DNA of 64,000 nucleotides from Shewanella inventionis (GCF_014641855.1 NZ_BMII01000005.1:62001-126000), one strand, 5' to 3'; positions 8,732-19,113 are shown, numbered from the stretch's first letter. Notes: a model not told the origin generated them from the sequence alone. A program made the numbers and translations.

Positions 8732-9535
8732 TTAGAACACGATTGCTGCGTCGGTTTGACATTGAAGTAGTAACAAATCACACATTAACAACTGTGCCGC
8801 CTGCCAGACTTCATCAAAATGCGCCATGATGGGACCTAAGGTGAGCAACAAAATAAGCAAACCACTGACCATAGTTACAGGAAAACCAATAGAGAAAATA
8901 TTAAGCTGAGGAGAGGCTCTAGTCATTACCCCAAACGAAAGGTTGATGAGTAGTAATGCAACAATCGCAGAGATAGACATGGTTAATGCCGACCCAAACA
9001 TAAAACTGCCCCACTCTGCCAAAGCGCGATAATTGGCAATTGAAATACCCTGATTTGAAATCGGAATGGTTTCAAAACTGGCCACCAGCATTCTAAACAT
9101 CAATAAATGGCCATCAACTGCCAAAAAAATTAAAGTAGCGAGTAATAAAAAGAAATTACTCACCACAGGAGTTTGCTCGCCAGAACCAGGGTCCACCATA
9201 GAAGCAAAACCTAAACTGGTTTGCATACCAATGATTTGTCCTGTTAACACAAATGTTTGCATTACCATTAACGTCACAAACCCCATCGATACACCAATAA
9301 GAATTTGCTGCGCAATCACAAAAACGGAACTAAAAGCGATAAGTTCAATGGCTGCAATGGGAGGTAACACTGGAGCGACAGCCATAGTAATGGCAACAGA
9401 CAATAACAAGCGAACACGTGAAGGTGTAGTATTTGCCCCAAATACTGTCATCACCATTAACATTGATGAAATACGAAAAAACGGCAGAAGATAAGCTGCA
9501 ATTGTTTGACTGATTTCATCAAACAAAATGTCCAT
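8732..9535 (-). CDS. fliR: Flagellar export gate protein FliR
   Basis: FliR builds the export-gate core with FliP and FliQ. The 267-aa protein has about six hydrophobic helices and the family signature at the N-terminal half (PFFRISSMLMVMTVFGANTT, then MQTSLGFASMVDPGSG). It starts 2 bp after the fliQ stop, so the two are probably translationally coupled, and flhB follows. The order fliP-fliQ-fliR-flhB is the conserved core operon. Confidence 0.97.
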   Translation of the reverse strand: MDILFDEISQTIAAYLLPFFRISSMLMVMTVFGANTTPSRVRLLLSVAITMAVAPVLPPIAAIELIAFSSVFVIAQQILIGVSMGFVTLMVMQTFVLTGQIIGMQTSLGFASMVDPGSGEQTPVVSNFFLLLATLIFLAVDGHLLMFRMLVASFETIPISNQGISIANYRALAEWGSFMFGSALTMSISAIVALLLINLSFGVMTRASPQLNIFSIGFPVTMVSGLLILLLTLGPIMAHFDEVWQAAQLLMCDLLLLQCQTDAAIVF

Positions 9536-9537
9536 AT

Positions 9538-9807
9538 CTAACCTATTACCACAGGGATAAGGTTCACCATTTCAAGAAAAAAATCCATCATAGTTTGTAC
9601 CAGCCAATGGCCTAAAAACATCAAGGCAAATAAGGTCACCAACAAGCGAGGTAAAAAACTCAAGGTTTGTTCGTTAATGGAGGTTGCCGCCTGAAAAACC
9701 GCCACGATTAAACCAATAAATAGGCCCGGCAAAATAATTGCCGACACTATCAGTACAATGACTGATAGTGCTTCTCTAAAAATATCAATGAGCGCTTCAG
9801 GAGACAT
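9538..9807 (-). CDS. fliQ: Flagellar export gate protein FliQ
   Basis: This 89-aa protein with two hydrophobic hairpin helices starts MSPEALIDIFREAL. It contains the family core GLIVAVFQAATSINEQTL, followed by FLPR. Size and position between fliP and fliR are as expected. FliQ subunits surround the FliP-FliR core of the export channel. Confidence 0.97.
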   Translation of the reverse strand: MSPEALIDIFREALSVIVLIVSAIILPGLFIGLIVAVFQAATSINEQTLSFLPRLLVTLFALMFLGHWLVQTMMDFFLEMVNLIPVVIG

Positions 9808-9816
9808 AAATAGGCC

Positions 9817-10578
9817 TTATATGCCAAAGCTATTGGCTAATGTGCCCATGACAAGGCCCCAACCATCAACTAACACGAATAACATTATCTTAAACGGCAG
9901 TGACACAATCATGGGAGATAACATCATCATACCCATTGCCATTAAAATACTGGCGACCACTAAATCTAGCACTAAAAATGGCACAAATAACATAAAACCA
10001 ATTTGGAAAGCGGTTTTTAGCTCGCTGGTAATAAACGCAGGGATCACAACACTCATTGGCGCCTGTTCAGGCGATTGAATATCTTTATAACCTGATATTT
10101 CAATAAAGGTTTGCAAATCTGTTGTACGCACTTGAGACAACATAAACGTTTTAATGGGCTCTTTGCCAACATCATAGGCCTGGGTGAGAGTCATAGTTTC
10201 GTTTACATATGGCTCAACAGCTTCGACATAAATTTTGTCAAACACTGGCGCCATAATAAAAAACGTCATAAACAAACTGATACCAATAAGCACTTGATTC
10301 GATGGGGTTTGCTGCAAACCTAACGCCTGCCTTAATATCGACAACACCACAATAATACGCGTAAATGATGTGAGCATTATCACCATTGCAGGAATAAAGC
10401 TCATTGCTGTCATAAGCAATAATATTTGCAAGGTTACAGAATACTCTGTCACTCCGTCAGCACCTGTTGTTACAGTAACTGCGGGCAAGATGCCATCTTG
10501 CGCAAATACATCAGGGGTGACAAACAGCCCAACCATTGCAATGATGGTTAGCACCAACATACCGGTGTATTTAGTCAT
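9817..10578 (-). CDS. fliP: Flagellar export gate protein FliP
   Basis: This 253-aa protein begins with a cleavable-looking signal peptide ending near VFA/QDG. It continues with the FliP core ([19 protein letters not shown], then QTPSNQVL) and four hydrophobic segments. FliP forms the pentameric export channel with FliR and FliQ. Its ATG overlaps the fliO stop (TAATG), indicating translational coupling. Confidence 0.97.
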   Translation of the reverse strand: MTKYTGMLVLTIIAMVGLFVTPDVFAQDGILPAVTVTTGADGVTEYSVTLQILLLMTAMSFIPAMVIMLTSFTRIIVVLSILRQALGLQQTPSNQVLIGISLFMTFFIMAPVFDKIYVEAVEPYVNETMTLTQAYDVGKEPIKTFMLSQVRTTDLQTFIEISGYKDIQSPEQAPMSVVIPAFITSELKTAFQIGFMLFVPFLVLDLVVASILMAMGMMMLSPMIVSLPFKIMLFVLVDGWGLVMGTLANSFGI

Positions 10579-10988
10579 TACTGCTGTTCCTTGGCTTGTT
10601 TTAATCGACTCGCAAATGATGTTGTTGGAATGTCGACAGAATGGTCTAATTTATCAATAAGATTAATCTGTTGTGCTGTTACACCGAGCAAATATTGTTG
10701 ACCGTTCACCTCAATCAACACCACTTTCTCACGTTGACCAATTGGGGTTACCGCAAGCGTTTTGACCACACCACCATTAGACGGAACAAGATTTAAGCGT
10801 TTAACGATATAAGCCAATACAAAGATTAGCGCCAATACCACAATTAACCCACCAATCATATTGGCTAGGGTTGCAGTATTAGACACTTCAGAAGTGCGGG
10901 TCAGTACAGCGGTAGTAGAAGCGTTAGGCACATCGGCATCGGTCAATGCTTGGGCCATCACACTGAGCATTGATATTATATTTGCCAC
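10578..10988 (-). CDS. fliO: Flagellar export gate assembly protein FliO
   Basis: FliO is a single-pass membrane scaffold that helps FliP assemble. The 136-aa protein has one strong transmembrane segment at about residues 44-62 ([18 protein letters not shown]). A cytoplasmic beta-rich domain follows ([23 protein letters not shown], with QYLLGVT). FliO is poorly conserved, and the position between fliN and fliP makes the call firm. Confidence 0.93.
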   Translation of the reverse strand: MANIISMLSVMAQALTDADVPNASTTAVLTRTSEVSNTATLANMIGGLIVVLALIFVLAYIVKRLNLVPSNGGVVKTLAVTPIGQREKVVLIEVNGQQYLLGVTAQQINLIDKLDHSVDIPTTSFASRLKQAKEQQ

Positions 10989-11051
10989 TGTGATTCCTTG
11001 TGTTGTTAACGGCTAGCAAAACCAGTATCACACCAGTTTTGCTAACAATCA

Positions 11052-11435
11052 TTATTTAAGCTTTTTAATCCGCTCAGTTTGGCTGATAACGTCAGTTAAA
11101 CGAATACCAAATTTATCGTTTACAACTACTACCTCACCGTGGGCGATAAGCGTCCCGTTGACCATAACATCAAGTGGTTCACCGGCAACGCGGTCAAGTT
11201 CAACAACCGAGCCCTGGTTTAACTGCAATAAATTACGAATACTAATAAAACTGCGACCCACTTCCATTGATATGGTCACCGGAATATCTAGAATCGAATC
11301 CAGTTTAGCGGCTTCTTCCTTAGTAATTGGCTTAGAATCGTCAACTAATTCGTCAAGCTCAACTTGTTGCGCTTCTTCTAGGGCCTGCTCAGCCATTGCT
11401 GCTGCCCAATCATCACCCGTATCTTCTGTACTCAT
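11052..11435 (-). CDS. fliN: Flagellar switch protein FliN
   Basis: FliN forms the C-ring base with FliM. The 127-aa protein has an acidic N-terminus and a C-terminal SpoA/SPOA domain (residues 48-127) with DIPVTISMEVGRSFISIRN and LDVMVNGTLIAHGEVVVVND. It lies 10 bp after fliM. Its length is slightly under that of E. coli FliN. Confidence 0.97.
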   Translation of the reverse strand: MSTEDTGDDWAAAMAEQALEEAQQVELDELVDDSKPITKEEAAKLDSILDIPVTISMEVGRSFISIRNLLQLNQGSVVELDRVAGEPLDVMVNGTLIAHGEVVVVNDKFGIRLTDVISQTERIKKLK

Positions 11436-11445
11436 TTACATCACC

Positions 11446-12474
11446 TTATAAATCTGCAATATCCCGAGACTTACCTTTACGTGTCACCAGTTGTAGTTCT
11501 GATTTTACTGTTTCAGGTCGAGCTATTTTTTCACTGATTTTTAATGCTAAATTATCGCGTGACTTACCGAGTTTACAGCGATAAGTCGGTAAATCTTCAA
11601 TTCGCATCAGAATATGTTCAGGTAATTCGATAGGAATAATATCACCTGCTTTAAACCCCATCACATCACGCAATGTCACTTCATGTTCAACAATATTGGC
11701 ATCAAAGCCGACTTGAACATCCATAATTTCATCGCGAAGCGCTTGTGACCAACGCATATCGGTATCTTGTTTGTCACTTTGTACACCCGCATCAAGAAGC
11801 TCACGAATAGGCTCAATCATCGAATATGGCATAGTGATGTGAAAGTCACCTCCGCCGCCGTCAACTTCAATGTGGAATGAATTAATCACCACAACTTCAG
11901 TTGGACTTACAATGTTGGCCATTGCCGGGTTAACCTCTGAGTCTAGATATTCAAACTCGACATCCATGACCGGCGCCCAAGCATCTTTGTAATCTTCAAA
12001 AATAATTTTCAATAGTAATTGAACAATACGCCGCTCTGTTGGGGTGAATTCACGGCCTTCAATTTTGGCATGGAATCGACCATCGCCACCAAAGAAGTTA
12101 TCCACCAATATAAACACTAAACGTGCTTCCATGGTGATAAGTGCTGTGCCTTTTAATGGGCTAAAACGCACCATGTTGAGGCTGGTTGGTACAAATAACG
12201 TATGCACATATTCGCCAAACTTAAGCATTTGAACGCCATTAATTGACACTTCAGCCGCACGGCGCATCATGTTAAACATGCTTATTCGAAGATGGCGGGC
12301 AAAACGCTCGTTAACGATTTCAAGCGTGGGCATACGACCACGGACAATTCTGTCTTGAGACGAGAAGTCGTAAGATCGCGCATCAGCACTACTCTCATCA
12401 ATTTCATCTTCATCGACATCGTCTACACCATGCAGTAGCGCATCGATTTCATCTTGGCTTAATAAATCACTCAC
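11446..12474 (-). CDS. fliM: Flagellar switch protein FliM
   Basis: FliM binds CheY-P and sets rotor direction. The CheY-docking N-terminus is MSDLLSQDEIDALLHG (residues 1-16). The CheC-like middle domain (about 45-230) and a C-terminal SpoA domain (MGFKAGDIIPIELPE, MRIEDLPTYRC) follow. The length of 342 aa is normal. It sits between fliL (29 bp) and fliN (10 bp). Confidence 0.98.
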   Translation of the reverse strand: MSDLLSQDEIDALLHGVDDVDEDEIDESSADARSYDFSSQDRIVRGRMPTLEIVNERFARHLRISMFNMMRRAAEVSINGVQMLKFGEYVHTLFVPTSLNMVRFSPLKGTALITMEARLVFILVDNFFGGDGRFHAKIEGREFTPTERRIVQLLLKIIFEDYKDAWAPVMDVEFEYLDSEVNPAMANIVSPTEVVVINSFHIEVDGGGGDFHITMPYSMIEPIRELLDAGVQSDKQDTDMRWSQALRDEIMDVQVGFDANIVEHEVTLRDVMGFKAGDIIPIELPEHILMRIEDLPTYRCKLGKSRDNLALKISEKIARPETVKSELQLVTRKGKSRDIADL

Positions 12475-12503
12475 ATCGTAGCCTTAGCAGTTAATGCATT
12501 TGG

Positions 12504-13028
12504 TTATTGCATCACAAAACCAGTAAACAGGACTTTCTCTACCACTTTTTTGCCCGTAACCGGTTGCAGCGTATTTTGCACATTAAGTAATGCTAATTGA
12601 CGTAATTCGTCTTTACCTGCTTGAGTACTGAGTTTTTGCACATCAGCGCTACTAAAGGTTGTTAGCAATGCATCTTCAATTAAAGGAATGTGTTTTTTGG
12701 TTAAAATGCTGTCTTCTTCACCGCGCACCATCAATTGCACTTTAATCTCAACCAAACGCGCACGGTCTACACCGGGTAAGTTGAATAAAAAAGGCCTTGG
12801 CATACCAACATAATCAGCTTGTGCAGCAACGGCTGGCTCAGCAGTTTCAGTTTTAGGCGCATCAGGACTGTCGGTGTTAGCGGCTGGCTCATCAGAGCCC
12901 ATAAAAAACCACGCTCCGCCTGCAGCTAATAGAATGACCACAAGACCAATACCACCAAATAACACCAATTTGTTCTTCTTTTTTCCGCCAGCTGCGGCAT
13001 CTTCTAACTCTAATTCTTCTTCAGCCAT
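12504..13028 (-). CDS. fliL: Flagellar basal body-associated protein FliL
   Basis: FliL surrounds stator units at the motor. I use ATG 13028 (174 aa), with GGGGACC 6-10 nt upstream. The frame is open four codons further to a TTG, which overlaps that Shine-Dalgarno and is unlikely. One transmembrane helix (about residues 24-45) follows a KKKNK anchor. A periplasmic FliL domain carries the family C-terminus (VQNTLQPVTGKKVVEKVLFTGF). Confidence 0.95.
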   Translation of the reverse strand: MAEEELELEDAAAGGKKKNKLVLFGGIGLVVILLAAGGAWFFMGSDEPAANTDSPDAPKTETAEPAVAAQADYVGMPRPFLFNLPGVDRARLVEIKVQLMVRGEEDSILTKKHIPLIEDALLTTFSSADVQKLSTQAGKDELRQLALLNVQNTLQPVTGKKVVEKVLFTGFVMQ

Positions 13029-13126
13029 AATGGTCCCCAACCAACAATGCGACTAACATGATGACAAACTCAATCACCCTTGTTATTAAAAAATTGTATT
13101 ATCTCATATGTGTATAGGTTACCTGC

Positions 13127-14905
13127 TTAAGCATAATAATCTATAGCAGAATGTAAACTCCTTGATGTATTTGTCATCAAGCTAGCCTCTTGTGCTGATA
13201 TTTCATCCAACTGTGCATCAGATGTGTGACCCTGTGACTCTGATTGCTCTTGTTGTTGATCTCGTCCCCCACCGCCTTGCGACACCTGGCTGTCTGTTAG
13301 TTGTAACCCTTCACTGGCAAGCATATCGCGTAAACGAGGGATAGCCTGTTCAACTAAATCACGGGTTTGAGATTGGGCAACGTTAAACTGTACCTGGGTT
13401 TGATCACCCTGAATTTGAATTTTAATCGTTAAATGACCGAGCTCTGGTGGATCAAGACGAATTTCAGCCTGCTGAATGCCATTGCTCACCATGGTGATTA
13501 ATTGTTGCTTCATCACCGGTGAAAACTTCTGGATCATCTCCTGCATTTGCGCACCTGCCTCGCCTTGAGCTTGCGGCCTTAGCGACAATTGAAATTGTGG
13601 TACGTCACTTTTATGTACAGGGGTAAAACTGCTTTGATTTTGAAGAGATTTGCTCTCAACCTCACTTGTATCGGAAAAAAACTCAAATCCGTCTGAAGCC
13701 GAATTAATGTTGACGGCCGACTCACCAACACGCTTTCCAGCAACAGAATCTAACACGACAGAAAAGTCAGCTTTTTCAAGCGATTTTACACCTGCTAGAT
13801 CAGGCTGAATATTGCCATCAATACGACTTTTATCACCCAAAATATGTTGTGACTCAACAGATAAGCTTGATGTCATTAACGCTGCTGATTGTTGTGGATC
13901 ATTTGCTGTTGGCTGCAATGCAGGATTCAGTTTTGCCGTGTTGCTCATATTCATGGCTTGGTTTGGGTTATGCACACTCGCGGCAAGCGCATTGTCTAGC
14001 TCGCTTTGTTGGAGAGGATTAAGCACGCTACTGGCAATATCATCATGGGCTAACTCTGCCTGCGCTAATTCTGCCATCGCTAAAATAGATTCATCAATCA
14101 CTGGAGCTTGTAAATTAAAGTCGCTAACTAACTCGCTAAGATCTTTTATATCAAGCGCTTGAAGTTCTTTAACTGAAAGTTGACTATAAGTGGTCAAACT
14201 GGATATTTGCTCAGGATTAAGGGTAGCGATGGCCTGTGAAGAGCTAGTAAAATGACTGTCTAGGTGGATAGTCTCTGTAAATAACTCATCGGCCTCAGTT
14301 GATGCCGAATCAGCAAAATCAATATTGTGTTGTTCAAGCGCGATTTGTTCAAGATCGATTTGCTCTAGCTCTATTGATGTGAGATTTAAAGGCTCAAGTT
14401 TTGTATCTACGGCTTCAAACTTTGTATCTACGGCTTCAAACTTTGTATTTATGACTTCAAGCTTTATATCTATGACTTCAAGCTTTGTATCTATGACTTC
14501 AAGGCCATTTTCAATGGGTTCCAATGTGAAGTTTTTTCCGATGTAATTGCCTTGCTTGTCAATAAGCGGCAATTCATTACCGTCACGATGATGGCGCTTC
14601 CCCAACGAGTCAGCCATATTCAGTTGAGCAAAAATCATCTCTGCATCAGTATTATCTTGCGATGATTCAGCACTTTCACTGAGTTCAACTTCAATATCTA
14701 CATCTTCAATCTGTTGTTCAGCCTGCGCAGGAGCAAGCTCGTCTGCTGCAGGTTTAAAAGAGTTTTTTTGCTCACTCGCCTGATTAAAAACAGATAAGAA
14801 TGACGTGTTTTCAACATCTTGCTTGCCAATCTTTGCACCTACATCAGCATTTTGATTGCTGTTGCTCAGTAAGATATTGCTCATCTGCTGCATAATCGGC
14901 TCCAC
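13127..14905 (-). CDS. fliK: Hook-length control protein FliK
   Basis: FliK is secreted during hook growth and triggers the FlhB switch at the right length. The 592-aa protein has a long low-complexity N-terminal part and the C-terminal Flg_hook domain (about residues 440-545), with LDPPELGHLTIKIQIQGDQ and Gln-rich tail. Residues 135-169 are five tandem 7-residue repeats (LEVIDTK-like), followed by LEQI(D/A) repeats. It is long for the family. A sigma54-type site lies about 150 bp upstream. Confidence 0.94.
   Translation of the reverse strand: MEPIMQQMSNILLSNSNQNADVGAKIGKQDVENTSFLSVFNQASEQKNSFKPAADELAPAQAEQQIEDVDIEVELSESAESSQDNTDAEMIFAQLNMADSLGKRHHRDGNELPLIDKQGNYIGKNFTLEPIENGLEVIDTKLEVIDIKLEVINTKFEAVDTKFEAVDTKLEPLNLTSIELEQIDLEQIALEQHNIDFADSASTEADELFTETIHLDSHFTSSSQAIATLNPEQISSLTTYSQLSVKELQALDIKDLSELVSDFNLQAPVIDESILAMAELAQAELAHDDIASSVLNPLQQSELDNALAASVHNPNQAMNMSNTAKLNPALQPTANDPQQSAALMTSSLSVESQHILGDKSRIDGNIQPDLAGVKSLEKADFSVVLDSVAGKRVGESAVNINSASDGFEFFSDTSEVESKSLQNQSSFTPVHKSDVPQFQLSLRPQAQGEAGAQMQEMIQKFSPVMKQQLITMVSNGIQQAEIRLDPPELGHLTIKIQIQGDQTQVQFNVAQSQTRDLVEQAIPRLRDMLASEGLQLTDSQVSQGGGGRDQQQEQSESQGHTSDAQLDEISAQEASLMTNTSRSLHSAIDYYA
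14399..14503 (-). repeat. Five 21-bp tandem repeats inside fliK
   Basis: Five in-frame 21-bp units encode LEVIDTK, LEVIDIK, LEVINTK, FEAVDTK and FEAVDTK. The DNA units are nearly identical: the last two match exactly over most of their length. Copy number could change by slippage without breaking the frame. Confidence 0.93.
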
Positions 14906-15054
14906 TTATATCAGATCAAGTTTGGTGTGTTTTCATCACGCATTGGGCAGGCGACACAAATGGTGTTATCTAGCCTAACAGCACTCAAAATGGCAAATAT
15001 ACCGCTCTGATCACTGTCACTTCCATGACGAATATTTTCATTAAAGAGTATTAA

Positions 15055-15069
15055 GCAATTTAAATGCCA
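15055..15069 (-). promoter_or_regulatory. Sigma54 promoter for fliK-to-flhB operon
   Basis: The minus strand reads TGGCATTTAAATTGC then T, matching the -24 GG and -12 TTGC elements with correct 10-nt spacing. It lies in the gap between fliJ and fliK. The implied leader to the fliK ATG is about 140 nt. I see no open frame of note in that leader. Confidence 0.75.
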
Positions 15070-15126
15070 TTTACGCGAATGTGTAAGACAAAACAATATT
15101 GGCAGGAGATAGAAAATAACTAACTG

Positions 15127-15573
15127 TTACTTTATTTTGTTTCTAAAATACTGTTGCATGGCAAACTCGTCAGACATTTTTTGCTCGCGCTTAGTCTCTG
15201 CAATTAAGGCTTTATCAGCTTTTTTGGCCAACAGCATTTCAACCGCTTTGCGCTTTTGCTGGGTTTCTTGCCAGTGCTGCTGGCGATATCCAAGTTGCTT
15301 TTCGCCGTCTTTTACCACGGCAAGTTGTTGGTTAATCGCTTGATCGACTTGTTTAATAAATTGATGAAACTGATGATATTGATTAGCACGCAATGTGGTG
15401 CCAGTATGGCCTTCCATTTGTTTCATGTAATCCAAACGGTAGTTATTTAATGCATCAAGTTGGCCTTGACGCTTTTGCCTCTCAAATTGAGCGGCTTTTA
15501 ATTGCAAAGCCGCTTTTTCTTCTGCGGCAACCGCTAATTTAAGTACAGTAACTAAAGGATCCGTTTTAGCCAT
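15127..15573 (-). CDS. fliJ: Flagellar export chaperone/stalk protein FliJ
   Basis: This 148-aa protein is almost entirely coiled coil and rich in Lys, Gln and Ala. FliJ is the central stalk of the FliI ATPase ring and couples it to FlhA. It follows fliI by 3 bp and ends the fliEFGHIJ run. Sequence conservation of FliJ is low, so position carries much of the weight. Confidence 0.93.
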   Translation of the reverse strand: MAKTDPLVTVLKLAVAAEEKAALQLKAAQFERQKRQGQLDALNNYRLDYMKQMEGHTGTTLRANQYHQFHQFIKQVDQAINQQLAVVKDGEKQLGYRQQHWQETQQKRKAVEMLLAKKADKALIAETKREQKMSDEFAMQQYFRNKIK

Positions 15574-15576
15574 ACA

Positions 15577-16917
15577 TTAACCCTGACACTGAGCGGCAAT
15601 TTGCTTCAGCATCGTTTTGCTGTCGTCAAAACTCACTGGATCTTTAAAGCCCTGACGTAAAAACGCATTCATAGCAGGTTGTAAACGGATCGCGTTATCG
15701 ATGCGCGGATCGCTACCTTGCGCATAAGCGCCAATAGAAATCAAATCACGATTTTGCTGGTATAACGAATACATTTGTTTTACCCGGCGCATGGCTTCTA
15801 AATGATCTGGACTTATCACCATAGGGGCAACACGGCTAATTGACGCTTCCACATCAATAGCAGGATAATGCCCAGAGTCAGCCAGTTGGCGAGACAACAC
15901 AACGTGACCATCTAAAATAGCCCGCGATGCATCTGCTATCGGGTCTTGTTGATCATCACCTTCAGTGAGCACTGTATAAAATGCAGTTATTGAACCTTGC
16001 CCTGGCCCGCCATTACCCGCTCGCTCTACTAACCTAGGTAACTTAGCAAACACAGACGGTGGATAACCTTTAGTCGCTGGCGGCTCGCCAACGGCTAACG
16101 CCACCTCACGTTGCGCTTGTGCATATCGGGTTAAGCTGTCCATTAATAGTAATACGTCATAACCTAAATCACGAAAATACTCCGCAATCCGAGTGGATGT
16201 TTCACAGGCCCGCAAACGCATTAATGGTGATGTATCGGCCGGAGCGGCAACCACAACCGAACGCGCGCGGCCTTCTTCGCCTAAAATCTCTTCAATAAAC
16301 TCTTTAACCTCACGGCCACGTTCGCCGACTAACCCCACCACAATAATATCGGCGGTAGAGCCACGGGTCATCATCCCTAACAGCACACTTTTACCCACAC
16401 CAGAGCCTGCAAATAATCCCATCCGTTGGCCTTTACCAACAGTGAGCATTGAGTTAATGGCCCTAACACCCACATCTAAAGGTTCGGTGATCGCTCTGCG
16501 AGATAAAGGATTAATGTTCGGCCCATGGCGAGCAGCTTGTTGGTCTGTGTTCAGTGGGCCTAAACCATCTAGTGGTAAACCACTGCCATCGAGCACTCGC
16601 CCAAGCAAGGATAAGCCAACATGTAAACTCGATTGTTCACCTAGCGGCTTAACTCGTGCACCAGGTAATACTCCGCGAAGCTCTTCAATTGGCATTAAAT
16701 AGAGTAGTTTGTCATCAAACCCTACCACTTCGGCAACCAATTCTCCTGCCATGGTTTCGATAGAGCATAAACTCCCTACAGGTGCGCGGCATCCGGTCGC
16801 TTCAAGCGTCAACCCCACCACGCGGACCAATTGACCACTGGCAACTGGGCGCACTGGCGATACTTTTTTATGATGAACAGCAAATTTATTCAGCAGCTGT
16901 TGTTGGCGAGACGTCAT
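15577..16917 (-). CDS. fliI: Flagellum-specific export ATPase FliI
   Basis: This 446-aa F1-beta-like ATPase energises flagellar protein export. The Walker A motif AGSGVGKS is at about residues 170-177. The Walker B strand [20 protein letters not shown] and the LVERAGNG segment are present. The ATG overlaps the fliH stop (ATGA), so the two are coupled. FliJ follows. Confidence 0.98.
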   Translation of the reverse strand: MTSRQQQLLNKFAVHHKKVSPVRPVASGQLVRVVGLTLEATGCRAPVGSLCSIETMAGELVAEVVGFDDKLLYLMPIEELRGVLPGARVKPLGEQSSLHVGLSLLGRVLDGSGLPLDGLGPLNTDQQAARHGPNINPLSRRAITEPLDVGVRAINSMLTVGKGQRMGLFAGSGVGKSVLLGMMTRGSTADIIVVGLVGERGREVKEFIEEILGEEGRARSVVVAAPADTSPLMRLRACETSTRIAEYFRDLGYDVLLLMDSLTRYAQAQREVALAVGEPPATKGYPPSVFAKLPRLVERAGNGGPGQGSITAFYTVLTEGDDQQDPIADASRAILDGHVVLSRQLADSGHYPAIDVEASISRVAPMVISPDHLEAMRRVKQMYSLYQQNRDLISIGAYAQGSDPRIDNAIRLQPAMNAFLRQGFKDPVSFDDSKTMLKQIAAQCQG

Positions 16918-17990
16918 CCGTTATCCTTAGCGATATCATCTTGCTCAGTTGCTTCGACAGCCTCATCTTGCGCAGCGTCATCAGGAAGGGTTGCATCTTG
17001 TATGGAGGTATCTGAAGCCTGCTCTTGTTCGGCGGCCGTATCAGGTTTTGGGGGAGTATGTTGCTCATTAGGCGCTAACGATGCTGCAGACTCGGCATCA
17101 TCTGCTGGTTTATTGGCTGTAGAGTGCTTATAAGCAGATAAATCTTCAACTTCAGATACTTGATAATTCTCAGTGCTCGATTTGAGATGTTGAGCATTTT
17201 TAGCCAGTTGATTTGCCTGTGCGTCTAATTCACCAAATACTTGCTCAATGCGCTGCTCTACGCGCAAGTCTACCGACGAGCGAACGCTTTCTATAACACA
17301 ATCGCCATTGGATAATGTGGGGTCAATATCGATTTGCCATTGATGCTGCTCAAGCTGTTCAGCTGGATAACTGTTCGACACGATTTCGGCATCGTGCTGA
17401 TTTAAACGAAGCTTTACCACTTGTTCTTTTAGCGGCAGGGCGTCAACACCTTGACGAAGTGCAGTTAAAATATGCTCAGGATGGGTTTTTAATTCATGGC
17501 CAATAACGGATTTAGCTAATTGTATTGTCATTGCTAACAACTCAGCTTCAATCTCAGCATCTAACACAGACAATGGCTGTTCAAACTGGCTGATCAATTG
17601 TGAAAGTTGTTCAATTAATTGATTAACCGCCACTTCTCCGGCTTCAAGACCTTGTTGCTCACCTTGAGTGAAACCTTCAGAGTGGCCTTGCTCTAAGCCT
17701 TCTAATCGCCCTTGCTCTAACCCTTGTTGGTATCCCTCTTGTTTACCTTGTTCAAACCCTTCTTGTTCTGCCGCGGCTCTGATATCCTCAATTTGCGCCA
17801 TGGTTGGCGGAGACATTGATTTTTCAGGTGTGGTGGGCTTTGCCTGGTAAGGTTTTGAAGATTGACCAAACATGTTAGAAGGCTCTTGGCTAGTATCCCG
17901 TGTAATATCAGGAAGCTGCCAATGACTGAACTCAACCTCATCATCGACACTGAGGACATTTTTAGACGATTTGGATTCAGTCATAATCAA
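16914..17990 (-). CDS. fliH: Flagellar export ATPase regulator FliH
   Basis: FliH binds and restrains FliI and tethers it to the C-ring. Residues 78-118 contain glycine at every fourth position, eleven glycines giving ten overlapping GxxxG units, which is a known FliH helix feature. The stator-stalk-like domain follows (about 120-250). At 358 aa the protein is long. The last 80 or so residues form an acidic, Ala/Glu/Asp-rich tail not usual in shorter homologues. Confidence 0.94.
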   Translation of the reverse strand: MIMTESKSSKNVLSVDDEVEFSHWQLPDITRDTSQEPSNMFGQSSKPYQAKPTTPEKSMSPPTMAQIEDIRAAAEQEGFEQGKQEGYQQGLEQGRLEGLEQGHSEGFTQGEQQGLEAGEVAVNQLIEQLSQLISQFEQPLSVLDAEIEAELLAMTIQLAKSVIGHELKTHPEHILTALRQGVDALPLKEQVVKLRLNQHDAEIVSNSYPAEQLEQHQWQIDIDPTLSNGDCVIESVRSSVDLRVEQRIEQVFGELDAQANQLAKNAQHLKSSTENYQVSEVEDLSAYKHSTANKPADDAESAASLAPNEQHTPPKPDTAAEQEQASDTSIQDATLPDDAAQDEAVEATEQDDIAKDNG

Positions 17991-18066
17991 TCACTTGTAT
18001 TGTTGAATAAATTAGCTATTGGTAATAACGGCAATCAATTGCTATAAAGCCGTTTGGGCTTCACGA

Positions 18067-19113
18067 TTATAAGAACTCGTCGCCACCGCCACCGCCTAAC
18101 ATAATTTCACCACTGTCGCTGAGACGACGCGCAATAGATAAAATCTCTTTCTGTGCCACTTCGACTTCACTGATACGAATTGGCCCCATGGCTTCAAGAT
18201 CGTCTCGTAATAATTCTGCAGCACGTTTAGACATATTGCCAAGAATTTTCTCTTTTAAGGCTTCGTCAGCACCTTTAAGTGCCTTCATAAGCACATCTTG
18301 CTGTACTTCACGTAACAAGGCCTGGATACCGCGGTCATCAACATCGATAAGGTTTTCAAACACAAACATCATATCTTGAATTTGCTGAGCCATTTCTTCG
18401 TCAGACTCGCGCATGGTTTCCATGATTTGACTCTCAATACCGGTATCGAGGTAGTTCATGATGTTTGCAGCGGCTTTTAAGCCACCCATTTTCGCCGCTT
18501 GAGCACCACCTTGACCAGCAAATTGTTTTTCCATAATGTCGTTCAACTCTTGCAGTGCAGCGGGTTGCACTTCTTCAAGATTGGCAATACGCATCATTAA
18601 ATCTAAGCGGGTATTTTCAGGGAACTGGCTAAAAATCTCTGCAGCTTGATCGGGCTCAAGGTACGACAACACAATCGTTTGGATTTGCGGATGTTCGTTT
18701 TGAATAATGGTCGCAACTTGGCGGGCATCCATCCATTTCAACGAATCAAGGCCTTTAGCACCGCTGCCCATAATGATTTGTTCAATCAAATTACCGGCTT
18801 TGTCTTCGCCTAATGCGGCGGTTAATGCTTTACGCACAAACTCTTCGCTGTTAAAGCCAATTGAAGAGAATTTTTGAATATCATCTAAAAATAACTTGTG
18901 CACACCAATGACTTTTTCCTGGCCAAAGTCATCCATTGCCGCCATCGCCATACCCACTTTTTGCACTTGCTTAGGCTCTAGGTGTTTTAAAATCGAAGCG
19001 GCGTCGGCCTCACTTAAGCTGAGAAGCAAAATCGCGGTTTTTTCAACACCAGTCAATGACTCTGGGTCAAATGCTGCGGGTTTTGCTTTTTCTTTGTCTT
19101 TTTCATTAGCCAT
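18067..19113 (-). CDS. fliG: Flagellar motor switch protein FliG
   Basis: FliG is the rotor protein that contacts the stator and the MS ring. The 348-aa protein has FliG N (LTGVEKTAILLLSLSEADA), middle (NEHPQIQTIVLSYLEPDQA) and C domains, the last with the charged torque helix (DDRGIQALLREVQQDVLMKA). It overlaps the end of fliF by 8 bp. It ends with a Gly-rich tail. Confidence 0.98.
   Translation of the reverse strand: MANEKDKEKAKPAAFDPESLTGVEKTAILLLSLSEADAASILKHLEPKQVQKVGMAMAAMDDFGQEKVIGVHKLFLDDIQKFSSIGFNSEEFVRKALTAALGEDKAGNLIEQIIMGSGAKGLDSLKWMDARQVATIIQNEHPQIQTIVLSYLEPDQAAEIFSQFPENTRLDLMMRIANLEEVQPAALQELNDIMEKQFAGQGGAQAAKMGGLKAAANIMNYLDTGIESQIMETMRESDEEMAQQIQDMMFVFENLIDVDDRGIQALLREVQQDVLMKALKGADEALKEKILGNMSKRAAELLRDDLEAMGPIRISEVEVAQKEILSIARRLSDSGEIMLGGGGGDEFL

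Noticed and set aside
14911..15096. Small minus-strand frame between fliJ and fliK
   Set aside because: It contains the sigma54 site, lacks a Shine-Dalgarno and looks random in composition.
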